DNA from: a virus
DNA: 31,140 bases
IMG/VR virus record: IMGVR_UViG_3300030329_001587
Location: 11,424 to 42,563 of that record
Direction: 5' to 3' (one strand)
The translations under genes and the position numbers were made by a program. The notes under the pieces are model-generated. The model had not been told where the DNA came from. It was given only the letters and a program-made list of their open reading frames with translations, and did no database searches. The number at the start of each line of letters is the position of its first letter. Position 1 is the first letter of the stretch. Positions 1 through 8,875 of this stretch are shown one piece after another.

Positions 1-2
1 CT

Positions 3-2237
3 AATGTTCTTATCAGTGTAAATACAACTCCAATAAGATTGATTGATGGTATTCTTAGCAATGTTTACCAACTAGAAATACCAAGCCCATCACCCATTAT
101 AACTGTAACTCAGCTAGGAGAAGTTAACTCTGATCGTGCTGACGGTCACTCAACAAACTGGTACACCCAAAACTTTCCTGTTCCATTTCAGTATGGTATT
201 GCAAGGTTTGACGATGCAACAGGAGGGGAATCTGGCATTTCATCACTTTCATCAATGGGGCTTAGTTCAGCAAACATTGGGAGAGACAAGGGGTCTGTGC
301 CTGTCTTACCAAAGGTTAAAATTAATGATAAAGATACTAATGACAGTTTCTATGGTAAGTTTGCTTTATACAGGGTAGGTGGAACCTCTACAACTGTTAA
401 AAAGATGCACGATGTTTTGTTGACTGCACAGGAGGATGGATCTCCAGTTTCTGTTGAGGTCGGTGTAAGTACTAATGATGTAACAGCCAAGGTCCACAAT
501 CTACCAACAGGAGCAGAATGGTTTGTAAAGTATTATGGCTATGGAGCGACTGGAAGTAGGAGAACTTACACAACTAAAGGTCTATCAGCGATCAATGTTA
601 CTTCCGCAGGAAGCGGATATACATCAGTGCCTACAGTTACAGTAGCTGCTCCTGGCGGTTCTGGAGGAAAAACAGCAACGGCAGAAGCACATATATCAAG
701 TGGATCAGTCGCACAGATTGTTATCACAGATAAAGGTAGTGGATATGAAAGTACTCCTTCCGTAACAGTATCAGGTAATGCAACAGCAACCGCAGTAGTG
801 GAAGCAGCAGATAACGCAGGAGAAAGCACTTACTTTTCTGACACAAATACTGACCATAAGCTCTACGGAGGTAATGCAAGTCACCAGATAGACTTACATT
901 TCTTTGTGAAGTTTACATCAACGGCTGTTGACCCGAATACTGGTAAACCTTTTAATGAAGATACCAGGGAATATATGTTTGCTAGTACCAATGTGGATGC
1001 CACTACTGTATATGCAGACAATGGAAACGGCCATGATGGTTGTGGTACTTTTCTTGATTTCACCCCACCTAGAGCGTTGATAGAAATAGAACCTATCAAC
1101 GACCCAACTGAAGTTCCATACAATCTACAGTACTTGTCAGAGTACAATAACTTTTTTGTAGGAGCGATTGACAAGAGATTACACATAAGTAACTACGCCA
1201 AGCCAAACAACTTTGCTATTGATGGATACCTAGACTTTGATGCTCAAATAACAGGGATCGCCACAAGAGGTGGTGAGGCAGTAGTCTTTACAGAGTTTGG
1301 TGCCCATAGGGTGTATGGTAATGCACACAATGAAATGAGAAAGGTTAAAATTCCTACAGTTCAAGGTATTCCAATGGGGATGCACAAGACCATAGGGAAT
1401 ATTCGTGACTCCATTATATATGTATCTCATGCAGGTATTTGTATGTTTGATGGAAGAAACGTACAGGTTTTAACAGAGCCATTAATCCAAGATTTCTCAC
1501 CACCAAGCGGAACTCCAGCCGAGAATGTAGCTGGTGTAATAGATGATATTTATTATTTGCTTACATCTGGTGGACAGGGATGGAAAGTTGATATGAGGTT
1601 TGGGACCACTAAGATTTGTAAGTCCACTATAAATGCTTCCAATATGCTATATAGAGCGTCTGTTAATAAACTCTTTACAGAGTCTGGTTTTATTGGAGGA
1701 GCAGCCCTGTCTAATAATTACAGTTTTGAAACTAGAGATTTTACAGGTGGTGACATTACCTCTGAAAAGGTATATCAAACTATTTATATAACAGGAAGTG
1801 ATTTTTCAGGAAATATTGACATAAAATGTGATGGTAATCTTACTGATACTTTTAGTTTTCCTACACCACAAGCAGAGTTTAACAGGGCTTTATCCCTTGC
1901 TAGTGCTACTGTTGCCAATAGAGCATCAATAGAGTTTAGAAATTGTACTGGGAAGATACAGTCAATATCAGTTAAATATGAGATGCTTTCTGAACAATCA
2001 AAGCGTAGATTTAATGCGGTTAACCTAACATATACAGGAACACCCTCAATAATTGCAAAGATTGATGCTGTTGAAAAGATAGCATTAACTACCTTAACTG
2101 ATCCTGGGACAGGAAATACAGGTACTGCGACATTGTATTTTCCTTCTATGACTGAAGGTCACTTACCTCATCTGGTCACAAACGAAACAGAAACCAGTAG
2201 GATCTCAGGAATGGTGTTTGATGCAGAGGCAATCTAA
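3..2237 (+). CDS. Tail/neck beta-propeller-like structural protein, 5'-truncated
   Basis: This reading frame is open to the left edge: codons from position 3 read NVLISVNTTPIRL without a stop. The TTG at 39 is therefore not a convincing start and the gene begins outside the window. About 745 residues are visible. The middle (roughly nt 1100-1500) has a pattern seen in phage DNA-stabilising or nozzle proteins: an IDKRLHISNYAKPNNF-like strand, a DFDAQITGI segment, GEAVVFTEFGAHRVYG, then ISHAGICMFDGRNVQVL-type blades. This suggests a propeller at the head-tail joint, such as the P22 gp10 or T7 gp12 class; that assignment is inference from pattern. A pair of GSGY repeats interrupts the N-terminal half. 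It is first in a tightly packed structural operon and its TAA overlaps the next ATG (TAATG). Confidence 0.6.
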   Translation, partial: NVLISVNTTPIRLIDGILSNVYQLEIPSPSPIITVTQLGEVNSDRADGHSTNWYTQNFPVPFQYGIARFDDATGGESGISSLSSMGLSSANIGRDKGSVPVLPKVKINDKDTNDSFYGKFALYRVGGTSTTVKKMHDVLLTAQEDGSPVSVEVGVSTNDVTAKVHNLPTGAEWFVKYYGYGATGSRRTYTTKGLSAINVTSAGSGYTSVPTVTVAAPGGSGGKTATAEAHISSGSVAQIVITDKGSGYESTPSVTVSGNATATAVVEAADNAGESTYFSDTNTDHKLYGGNASHQIDLHFFVKFTSTAVDPNTGKPFNEDTREYMFASTNVDATTVYADNGNGHDGCGTFLDFTPPRALIEIEPINDPTEVPYNLQYLSEYNNFFVGAIDKRLHISNYAKPNNFAIDGYLDFDAQITGIATRGGEAVVFTEFGAHRVYGNAHNEMRKVKIPTVQGIPMGMHKTIGNIRDSIIYVSHAGICMFDGRNVQVLTEPLIQDFSPPSGTPAENVAGVIDDIYYLLTSGGQGWKVDMRFGTTKICKSTINASNMLYRASVNKLFTESGFIGGAALSNNYSFETRDFTGGDITSEKVYQTIYITGSDFSGNIDIKCDGNLTDTFSFPTPQAEFNRALSLASATVANRASIEFRNCTGKIQSISVKYEMLSEQSKRRFNAVNLTYTGTPSIIAKIDAVEKIALTTLTDPGTGNTGTATLYFPSMTEGHLPHLVTNETETSRISGMVFDAEAI
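588..812 (+). repeat. Two GSGYxSxPxVTV protein repeats within the tail protein
   Basis: Two tandem units are encoded here. The first contains AGSGYTSVPTVTVAAPGGSG and the second contains KGSGYESTPSVTVSGNATAT. Units like this, rich in Gly, Ser, Thr and Val, recur in structural proteins of marine phages and are predicted to form short beta-sheet modules. They are most likely a decoration or spacer module inserted into the structural protein. The function is not known from sequence. Confidence 0.75.
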
Positions 2238-2413
2238 TGGCAGTAAAATTAGGAACTTCTGATGCTGATCTTTACTTTGAAATAGAAGATGAAAAAATAA
2301 GGGATTGTTTAAGACAACTATTTGATAATACTCGTATTCTTAACTCAGTTGTAAAGAAATTAGAGCATAAAGTTTTCTTACTAGAAACAGAAAAAGATTC
2401 GGATTACACATGA
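2237..2413 (+). CDS. Small hypothetical protein (58 aa) in structural operon
   Basis: A 58-residue gene starts with ATG inside the stop of the upstream gene (TAATG) and ends with TGA inside the start of the next gene (ATGA). Overlaps at both ends argue strongly that it is translated by coupling. The protein begins MAVKLGTSDADLYFEIED and continues with a charged helical stretch (KIRDCLRQLFDNTRILNSVV) that may form a short coiled coil. No family is recognised. By position it could be a minor virion component or an assembly chaperone, but nothing in the sequence proves it. Confidence 0.75.
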   Translation: MAVKLGTSDADLYFEIEDEKIRDCLRQLFDNTRILNSVVKKLEHKVFLLETEKDSDYT

Positions 2414-3210
2414 TTCAGGAAAGAAAGGTTTTCCAGTCATTATTACTTGAATATCTAGGACAACCGACTGTCAAGGTAACAATTGATGGTGCTGACATCC
2501 TTACCGCAACAGGCAAAACATTACCTGATCATGCAGTTCGTCAGACAAGAAGAATTTCTCTTCCAAAGGGATCAAATGGTTATGTAGGTCAAATGAGTTG
2601 TGACATACCTGATGTGGTCAGGCATCAGTTTGAAGCTGTGCCTGAGTCACAGTTCAGAAATAATAGTTTATTTCAGTATTTTGAGGTAACATTTAATAAC
2701 AACTTACAGTTAAGACTCTATATAGATGAAACTCCAATCTTTCCTAACAATAGCAACAAGAAAACCTTGTCACTTATACCAAGGAAGGGTAAAAAACAAG
2801 ATACGAGAAAAGTTTATTTTCCACCTCTTTCATACGGTTATGTTCCGCATATTGAGCAAGTTATCTCATCTGCACAAAAGGGACAAATTTTATCAGCAAG
2901 GCCGATTACCTTGCCTCCAAAGTTTTACCGTGGTTTAAAAACTCACTCAGAGTATCAAGTGACCTATCAAGGGGATGTTGAATTAGGGGTTTACTTAGAT
3001 GGAGAACTACTATTTAAGGAATGGTTGCCAGAGGTTTTAATACCTCAAGATGGAGGATATAAAACACATAAAGACTATCTTCCAGCAGGAGCCACAGGAC
3101 AAGTATTACAATGGGTGCAATTAGATGGGGATGGAGATATTGCACTATTTGAAACGGATGTAACACAAGTAGATCAAGAACCACCAGCACAACCTTCACC
3201 ACCGAGTTGA
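2410..3210 (+). CDS. Hypothetical structural-operon protein (266 aa)
   Basis: The ATG overlaps the preceding stop as ATGA. The protein is rich in beta-strand-type sequence and has no signal peptide or membrane segment. Two halves look loosely similar: VKVTIDGADILTATGKTLPD near residue 20 and VELGVYLDGELLFKEWLPE near residue 200, suggesting a duplicated beta-domain. The C-terminus is a flexible Pro-rich tail (EPPAQPSPPS). Lying between a tail/neck protein and long internal-virion-like proteins, it is probably a virion protein. I do not recognise the family. Confidence 0.7.
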   Translation: MIQERKVFQSLLLEYLGQPTVKVTIDGADILTATGKTLPDHAVRQTRRISLPKGSNGYVGQMSCDIPDVVRHQFEAVPESQFRNNSLFQYFEVTFNNNLQLRLYIDETPIFPNNSNKKTLSLIPRKGKKQDTRKVYFPPLSYGYVPHIEQVISSAQKGQILSARPITLPPKFYRGLKTHSEYQVTYQGDVELGVYLDGELLFKEWLPEVLIPQDGGYKTHKDYLPAGATGQVLQWVQLDGDGDIALFETDVTQVDQEPPAQPSPPS

Positions 3211-3212
3211 TT

Positions 3213-5582
3213 ATGAGAGAGCCAGGATTTATGGGACTTGCCAAGCAGAGAGCAAGTCAAGCACCAATGATGCCACAGCAGGGGCCAAAGACTCCTGACG
3301 AGCAAGCAGCGATGCAACGTAAGCAATTACTTCAACAGCAAATTGCACAGCAAGAGATGGCAAATAGGAATCAACGTCAAGGAATGGAAGAGAAGATGAA
3401 TCTGTTTCGTCAACTTCAGGAAGACAAACAGCAAATGACTGAGGTTCCAATGACATATAGACCCCCTAATGGTGCAGAGCCAGAAAGCCTTGCCTATGTC
3501 AACCAGAGAGAGATGGAAATGTTACGCAGGGCTGGTGGGTCTGGCGAAATGACCCCGTATGGTGTCCCGTCTTTTGTTGAAACTTTTGATGATAACACTG
3601 ATAGAGATTTAGCCTCAAGTGATCCTTCAACAACCGCTTTTTCAGGCGGAAGTTCTGGATGGGGTAGTGTAGGTGATACGGTAAGTGGTTGGGCTAAATC
3701 AGCAGGAGATTATTTAAGAAACTCTCCTGGCGCAGGAGATAGCCCACAAATAAATGCCCCTGGAGGTGGAGGTGGCGGTGGTGGTAGTGGAAGCAGTAGT
3801 GGTAGTGGTAGTGGTGGTGGTGGTGGTTTTACCCAGGCTGATATTGATGCTGCTAAAGCCGAAGGCAAGTCGGCAGGAATGACTGAGGGAATGGAAACAG
3901 GAAGAAAAGCGGGCCTTGAGGACTACAGAACTAGCAAAAGAGGCAACCTTGTAGGCGAGTATGAGGATTACAAGGATCAGGCAAAAAAACTTGGAGCAGA
4001 AACTAAGACAGGGACTCAAAGGTTTGGGGATCTTTCAGGTAAGTTAGAAGGATACCAGAGTAAATTTGATGAAATAGCCGCCGATGCTAAGACTAGAGGT
4101 GATGCCGCTGAAGGTTATTTTCAAGATAAAGCTGGTGAGTTTCAAGAAGAGGCACAAAAGGGACAAAAAACTCAAGAGCGTTTAGCTGGTGAGATGGAAG
4201 GGCTTGCTGGTAAAGCAGGTAAGATGGGAGATGTTTATAAGGGAATTGGAGAAGCCTATCAAGGCGTTGATGGTCAAGGTATTGCTGATGCCGCTTCAGC
4301 CGCTCAAAAAGGCATAACTGATGTTACAGGCAGAATGCAAGGGTTGGAAGGTGACGTAGATACTGCCGTTAAAGAAGGACAAGAAGGTTTTAGAACTGGT
4401 GCTTCTGACGTTGAAACAGCTAAGGGACAATTTGGAAAGGAAGGTTTCCAAAAAGAATCCGCAGGTTTGCAAGCAAGAATGCAAGGTCTTGAAGATAGAA
4501 CACAAAGCCTTGGTCAAAGAGGACAGGGGTACGAAGAAAAACTGGCTGGTTTTGCTGACAAGGCAATGTCAGGTGATGTTGGTCGAGCGCAAGGTGAACA
4601 ACTTCGTGGTCAAATGGAACAGCAAAGGATGGCAAGTCAGAAGGGTAGTGAAGAGAAGCTACGCAGAGAGTTGGCTCAGTCTGGTGCATCCCCTTCTGAG
4701 ATCGCCGCCAAGGTTGCACAGTTTCAGAAGCAGTCAGCATCTGATCAGGCTTCCGCAGGAAGACAAGAACGACTATCTTCTGCACTCCAAGGTCAGCAAA
4801 TGGGCCAGAGTCAATTAGGTCAGGCCGCTGGCATGACTCAATCTGCACTGGGCGCACTCAATCCACAGATGCAAGCACAAGCACAACAGCTTGGACAACA
4901 ACAAGCACAGGCAGGATTGCTAGGACAGAGAGCAGGGTTCGCAGGTCAACAGGCGAATCTGGGGGCACAACAGGCCGCACTGACTGGTCAAGCCGCTGCT
5001 ATGGGAATGCAAGGTGCAGGTCAAAAAGCGGGCTTAATGGGTCAGCAAATGGCTGGCGCACAGGCCGCTGGTCAGTTTGGGATGCAGGGCGCACAAGGAC
5101 AGCAACAAGCCAAACTCGCATCACTCTCAGGACAGATGGGTGCCGCAGGTGGGCAGATGGGCGCAATTGGTCAGCAAGCAGGTATGACAGGTCAGGCTGG
5201 TGGAATGTATCGTGGTGCCACAGGAATGGGACTCCAGGGTATGCAAGGAGCAGCAGGTATGATGGGCCAAGGTCTAGCCGCAGGTATGCAGGGATCACAG
5301 ATGCAAGGAAGTATGCTGGGTCAGGGCATGGGTGCGTTAGAATCTGCTGGTGGAATGACCAACCAACAAATGAGAGGATTGGCACAACAAGGTAACTTTA
5401 TAGATCAACAGGGTGGTTATACTCAAGCCCAACTTAATGACATCATTGCACAACAAACCATGCAGTATCAGCGAGATAACGCTGGAGCCGTTGCTGCTTC
5501 TAACGCTGCCGCCCAAGGAGGTGGTGGAGGTGGAGGTGGAGGATTCCTCGGCAGTTTGGGAAGTGCAACAGGATTATGGTAA
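3213..5582 (+). CDS. Gly/Ala/Gln-rich coiled-coil protein, probable internal virion protein
   Basis: The preferred start is the ATG at 3213, just after the upstream TGA; an in-frame TTG two codons earlier (3207) is less likely. The roughly 790-residue protein has four zones. First is a Gln/Met-rich N-terminal helix region (to about residue 80). A Gly-Ser tract follows near residues 184-206. Then comes a long Lys/Glu/Gly-rich helical region with recurring AGEMEGLAGKAGKMGD-like segments (about 210-490). Last is a Gly-Met-Gln-Ala zone dominated by GMQG, GQQ and AQA (about 500-760), ending in poly-Gly. Low complexity hides homology. Position directly before other long internal-core-like genes suggests an ejected or scaffold-type virion protein, by inference. 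Confidence 0.7.
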   Translation: MREPGFMGLAKQRASQAPMMPQQGPKTPDEQAAMQRKQLLQQQIAQQEMANRNQRQGMEEKMNLFRQLQEDKQQMTEVPMTYRPPNGAEPESLAYVNQREMEMLRRAGGSGEMTPYGVPSFVETFDDNTDRDLASSDPSTTAFSGGSSGWGSVGDTVSGWAKSAGDYLRNSPGAGDSPQINAPGGGGGGGGSGSSSGSGSGGGGGFTQADIDAAKAEGKSAGMTEGMETGRKAGLEDYRTSKRGNLVGEYEDYKDQAKKLGAETKTGTQRFGDLSGKLEGYQSKFDEIAADAKTRGDAAEGYFQDKAGEFQEEAQKGQKTQERLAGEMEGLAGKAGKMGDVYKGIGEAYQGVDGQGIADAASAAQKGITDVTGRMQGLEGDVDTAVKEGQEGFRTGASDVETAKGQFGKEGFQKESAGLQARMQGLEDRTQSLGQRGQGYEEKLAGFADKAMSGDVGRAQGEQLRGQMEQQRMASQKGSEEKLRRELAQSGASPSEIAAKVAQFQKQSASDQASAGRQERLSSALQGQQMGQSQLGQAAGMTQSALGALNPQMQAQAQQLGQQQAQAGLLGQRAGFAGQQANLGAQQAALTGQAAAMGMQGAGQKAGLMGQQMAGAQAAGQFGMQGAQGQQQAKLASLSGQMGAAGGQMGAIGQQAGMTGQAGGMYRGATGMGLQGMQGAAGMMGQGLAAGMQGSQMQGSMLGQGMGALESAGGMTNQQMRGLAQQGNFIDQQGGYTQAQLNDIIAQQTMQYQRDNAGAVAASNAAAQGGGGGGGGGFLGSLGSATGLW

Positions 5583-5591
5583 GGAGGAACA

Positions 5592-6257
5592 ATGTCTTTT
5601 AATCCAAGCGCAGTAAATTATCAGCAACAGATTTCAGCCTTTGAGCGTGGTGAAGCTCGAAAGAATCAGGCTGAAAAAGAGAGAATGGCTCGTCAGGCTG
5701 AGATAGATAAGAAGAAAGCCTCCAAGCGATCTCCTTTTGAAAAGTTAGTTAGTGCTGGCCTAAGAGGGGCTGCTGCTTACTACACTGGAGGGCTTAGTGA
5801 AACATTAGGCGGTGGTAAGATGATCGACAGCGTTATGCTTGGAGAGGGTGCGGAGCGCAATGAGTTTGGAGATATGGTTGGGCTGGCAAGTGGTCTTGGT
5901 ACTGCAATGTCTGCCAAATCCGCAGGAGATGTTGCCAAAAACCTGGCATCACAATCACTTGCTGATGATAAGATGCAGTCAAGATTAGACACAATTGCAG
6001 CAACTGGAACTGAAGATGATAAAATGGCTGCTTTTGACTTTGCAAGGAAGCGTCGTCAACGTGATGAAGAAAATAGAAAAAGAATGCAAGAGTATAAAGA
6101 TAAAGGTTTTCTGGGTGCATTCTCAAAGCCAGAAAACATTGATTACGGAAAAATAAATTATGTGACGGAACCTTCAGGAGCAATGCCTGAACCTGATGCT
6201 CCACAACTTAGTGGGGATTACATGAGTAATTACCAAGCAAGCCAACTGGGAAGATAA
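5592..6257 (+). CDS. Hypothetical virion-associated protein (221 aa)
   Basis: It has one of the clearest ribosome binding sites in the window: AAGGAGG seven bases upstream of the ATG at 5592. The N-terminus is a basic, charged helix (ARKNQAEKERMARQAEIDKKKAS). A Gly/Ala-rich, moderately hydrophobic central zone follows (about residues 58-100; LRGAAAYYTGGLSETLGGG) and could insert into or associate with membranes. The C-terminal half is charged. Short Gly/Ala-rich proteins of this kind often sit beside ejection proteins in podoviruses, so a minor internal virion role is plausible. No named family is recognised. Confidence 0.65.
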   Translation: MSFNPSAVNYQQQISAFERGEARKNQAEKERMARQAEIDKKKASKRSPFEKLVSAGLRGAAAYYTGGLSETLGGGKMIDSVMLGEGAERNEFGDMVGLASGLGTAMSAKSAGDVAKNLASQSLADDKMQSRLDTIAATGTEDDKMAAFDFARKRRQRDEENRKRMQEYKDKGFLGAFSKPENIDYGKINYVTEPSGAMPEPDAPQLSGDYMSNYQASQLGR

Positions 6258-6259
6258 CT

Positions 6260-8869
6260 ATGGCTAGATTCACTAGGAGAGTAGACAAACAGAATAAGAC
6301 CGTTACTGTCACTGACAATATGACTGGTGAGAGTGTTACAGGGAGGTACCACGACTCTCTTGGTGCGAAAGAAACTGGCGATGCTATTGAAGGGAATCTT
6401 GTTCAAAAAGAAGCAAGGCCAAGGGTTTCAGATGAAACCTCAACGGCCATGCAGACAATGCAATTACAGGATCAGAGTGGAGCCAACAAGATAGCTCAAG
6501 AGGGGTTTCTTTCTGGACTTGAAAGGTACAAGTCACTGAATGCAACGAAAGCACAGCCTGAAGGAGAAAGTGCATTAACCAGGGCAAGTCAAGGAGTATC
6601 CGCTGTTAATAATAATGACCCTGGAATAATGAACATTCCTGATATGCCAAAGCAGGATGTTCAAATGTCCACTAACCTGGCAATGCAAAAGTCTAGGGAT
6701 CAAATCCCTAAACCTGAACAAGGCCCAGTTCCAGCTACAGCCCTCAAAAGAAGTAATTTAGGACCAGATACTCCTAACCCTGGAAACCAAAGATTACCCT
6801 CAATGGAGGAGCTAAAAAGGAGGGCTGTATTAGCAAATCAGGCGGCAAAAGAACGAGAAGAAAATCAAAAACAAAAGGAAGTATCTACTCTTTTAGCCGA
6901 AGCTAATGACCAAGAAAGCCTTCAAAAAGCATTAGCAACAGAGCAAGGTCGTGGCTCTTTTGAAGATGTATTGAAGCCTAAGAAACAGTCTAGTGGTCTT
7001 ATGGAAGAAGCACTAATGGCAAAAGACAAACCCTTGATGACCGAGGTGGATTTATTGACACCTAAAAAAGTTCCTACCGAATTAGCAATGGAGGCAACAG
7101 AAGGAAGTACTGGGGAGTGGAGCTATCCAGTAATTGATGGGAGAATGCACGCTATCAAAAGAGAAAAGAATGCTCCAATGATTGAGGAACAAATGATCTC
7201 AACGGATGAGCCTTCTGGTTTACTGGAGGAGTCTACAATTAGCGGTGATGATCCAGTTAACTTCCTTACTGAAGACATAGTAAGGACAAGAACCCAAGAT
7301 ATAGATGCTGCTGGTGGAATAGATCAAGCAAGATCCCCACAAAGCGAAGATGAAGCAAAATTTGGTCAAGGTGCAGAGTTACAAGAGATGAAGCTAGGAA
7401 GAAGCACTCCTGCATATAGATCGATTGAAGAAACTGAAGTTAAGTTTGATGCAGAAAAACCAGTTCCAAAGAAGATTGCACAGCTACCCAGAGAAGAAAA
7501 GACTGCGGCAAAAGAGGCCAATGGTACTCATGTAAGAGATGAGAGTACAGGTTTTACTTTGAATTTGAGTAGATTAAAGAAGTCTTTTAAACGACAGGAA
7601 CACTTTGCAATGTTAAAGCATATTCCCCAAGAAAATCGTGCGGCTATGTTAGCGGAGTGGGGGTACATTGATCCTGACGAATTAACAGTTGCACAAAAGA
7701 AGTCTGCACTTCAACTTCAGAAGTTAGAAAACGCTAAACTTCAAGGAGCTAAATATCAAATTGATTTAGAACAAGCACAAAAGAATGTAGGCCAATCGCT
7801 AACACCAGTGCAGGAAAAACAATTCTCTATGCTAAAAGATCAGTATAAAGAAGCTGCTGGAAGGAAACCTCCAAATTGGGTAATGATGGAAGAAATTGGC
7901 AACGAGCTAGGGAAAATACATCCTTCTTTTAAAGATAAAAGAAACTATAAACAAATGAAGAAGCAGTACATGGAGAACGAAAAGAAGGAACTAATGAAAG
8001 ATGGTGCTGTTGTTAAAGCGTTAAGTGGAATTGGCGTTAAAGGAAAAGATTATTACGACACAAAAGAAAGATTATACTTGTCTGCAGAGGAAAAGGTAAA
8101 GGGTGCAAGTGTAGAGGATCTTTTTAAAATGAATATGCCTCAAAAAGGTGGGGCTACTACTAATCTAGGTAATCTATTAGAAAGCCAGGGCTTTGCATCG
8201 TGGGAGGCAGTTGATGAACTCCAAAATAATAACCCAGAAAGCAACCAACTTGTGGGATTAAGAAAAGCTCTTGGGTTAAAAGAGGGTTCAGCAATTACAC
8301 CTCAATCTTACAAGGGGTGGGCAATGGATCAGTTTGTAAATAGATCAATGACTGATATTTATGGGGATACTCATTTAATGGTTCAGCAGTTAACAACTGA
8401 ACATATAAGAGCTTTGCAAGATGAAGTTAATAATCCAAATGCTACTGAAGAAGAAACTACTGCTAAAATTCCTAAACCTAAACCAGAACCTAACCCAAAA
8501 CCTGAACCAAAGCCCAACCCTAAAGTAGTAGATACTGTTGAAAAAAACTTACCTTTAATTGATCAAGCATTTGCTAATGAATTGACAAGAGGGGGCAAAG
8601 AGTACCAGACTAAATTTCTTAGTTTCCTTAGAAGTCCAGACAATGTAATTGATGCAATGAAAGTTGGTAAAAAAGACTTAGGCTCCTACATGAGAAAAAG
8701 GAGAAGGGCTTTTAATATGGATGCATCAGCTATAGATAGTTTGGTTAGTGATTCACAAGCTATTGTTGATTTTTTTAGAAAAAATGTTGAAGAGTATGCA
8801 AAACTTCCCGATGAAGCTAAATTTTATATAGCACAAGAAGATCAAAATCTAAAAGCTGGAAGAAAATAG
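6260..8869 (+). CDS. Large hypothetical virion protein (869 aa)
   Basis: It starts three bases after the previous stop. It is highly charged and hydrophilic, with no signal peptide or membrane segment. The first half is disordered-looking with repeated acidic/Met segments (LMTEVDLLTPKKV, MISTDEPSGLLEES). The centre (about residues 420-620) is predicted helix rich in Gln and Lys. A Lys-Pro-Glu-Pro tract near residues 736-754 (KPKPEPNPKPEPKPNPK) is a rigid linker of the kind used to span envelopes or separate domains. The C-terminal ~100 residues look globular and helical. It lies between a Gly/Ala-rich virion-like protein and the giant polyvalent protein, so it is a likely internal core or ejection protein. 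No family is recognised. Confidence 0.65.
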   Translation: MARFTRRVDKQNKTVTVTDNMTGESVTGRYHDSLGAKETGDAIEGNLVQKEARPRVSDETSTAMQTMQLQDQSGANKIAQEGFLSGLERYKSLNATKAQPEGESALTRASQGVSAVNNNDPGIMNIPDMPKQDVQMSTNLAMQKSRDQIPKPEQGPVPATALKRSNLGPDTPNPGNQRLPSMEELKRRAVLANQAAKEREENQKQKEVSTLLAEANDQESLQKALATEQGRGSFEDVLKPKKQSSGLMEEALMAKDKPLMTEVDLLTPKKVPTELAMEATEGSTGEWSYPVIDGRMHAIKREKNAPMIEEQMISTDEPSGLLEESTISGDDPVNFLTEDIVRTRTQDIDAAGGIDQARSPQSEDEAKFGQGAELQEMKLGRSTPAYRSIEETEVKFDAEKPVPKKIAQLPREEKTAAKEANGTHVRDESTGFTLNLSRLKKSFKRQEHFAMLKHIPQENRAAMLAEWGYIDPDELTVAQKKSALQLQKLENAKLQGAKYQIDLEQAQKNVGQSLTPVQEKQFSMLKDQYKEAAGRKPPNWVMMEEIGNELGKIHPSFKDKRNYKQMKKQYMENEKKELMKDGAVVKALSGIGVKGKDYYDTKERLYLSAEEKVKGASVEDLFKMNMPQKGGATTNLGNLLESQGFASWEAVDELQNNNPESNQLVGLRKALGLKEGSAITPQSYKGWAMDQFVNRSMTDIYGDTHLMVQQLTTEHIRALQDEVNNPNATEEETTAKIPKPKPEPNPKPEPKPNPKVVDTVEKNLPLIDQAFANELTRGGKEYQTKFLSFLRSPDNVIDAMKVGKKDLGSYMRKRRRAFNMDASAIDSLVSDSQAIVDFFRKNVEEYAKLPDEAKFYIAQEDQNLKAGRK

Positions 8870-8875
8870 ATCATC

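Noticed and set aside
3714-5385. Several long minus-strand frames opposite the Gly/Gln-rich gene
   Set aside because: They are shadows caused by biased codons of the repetitive plus-strand gene; their products are Thr runs or Pro/Leu-rich and have no start signals.
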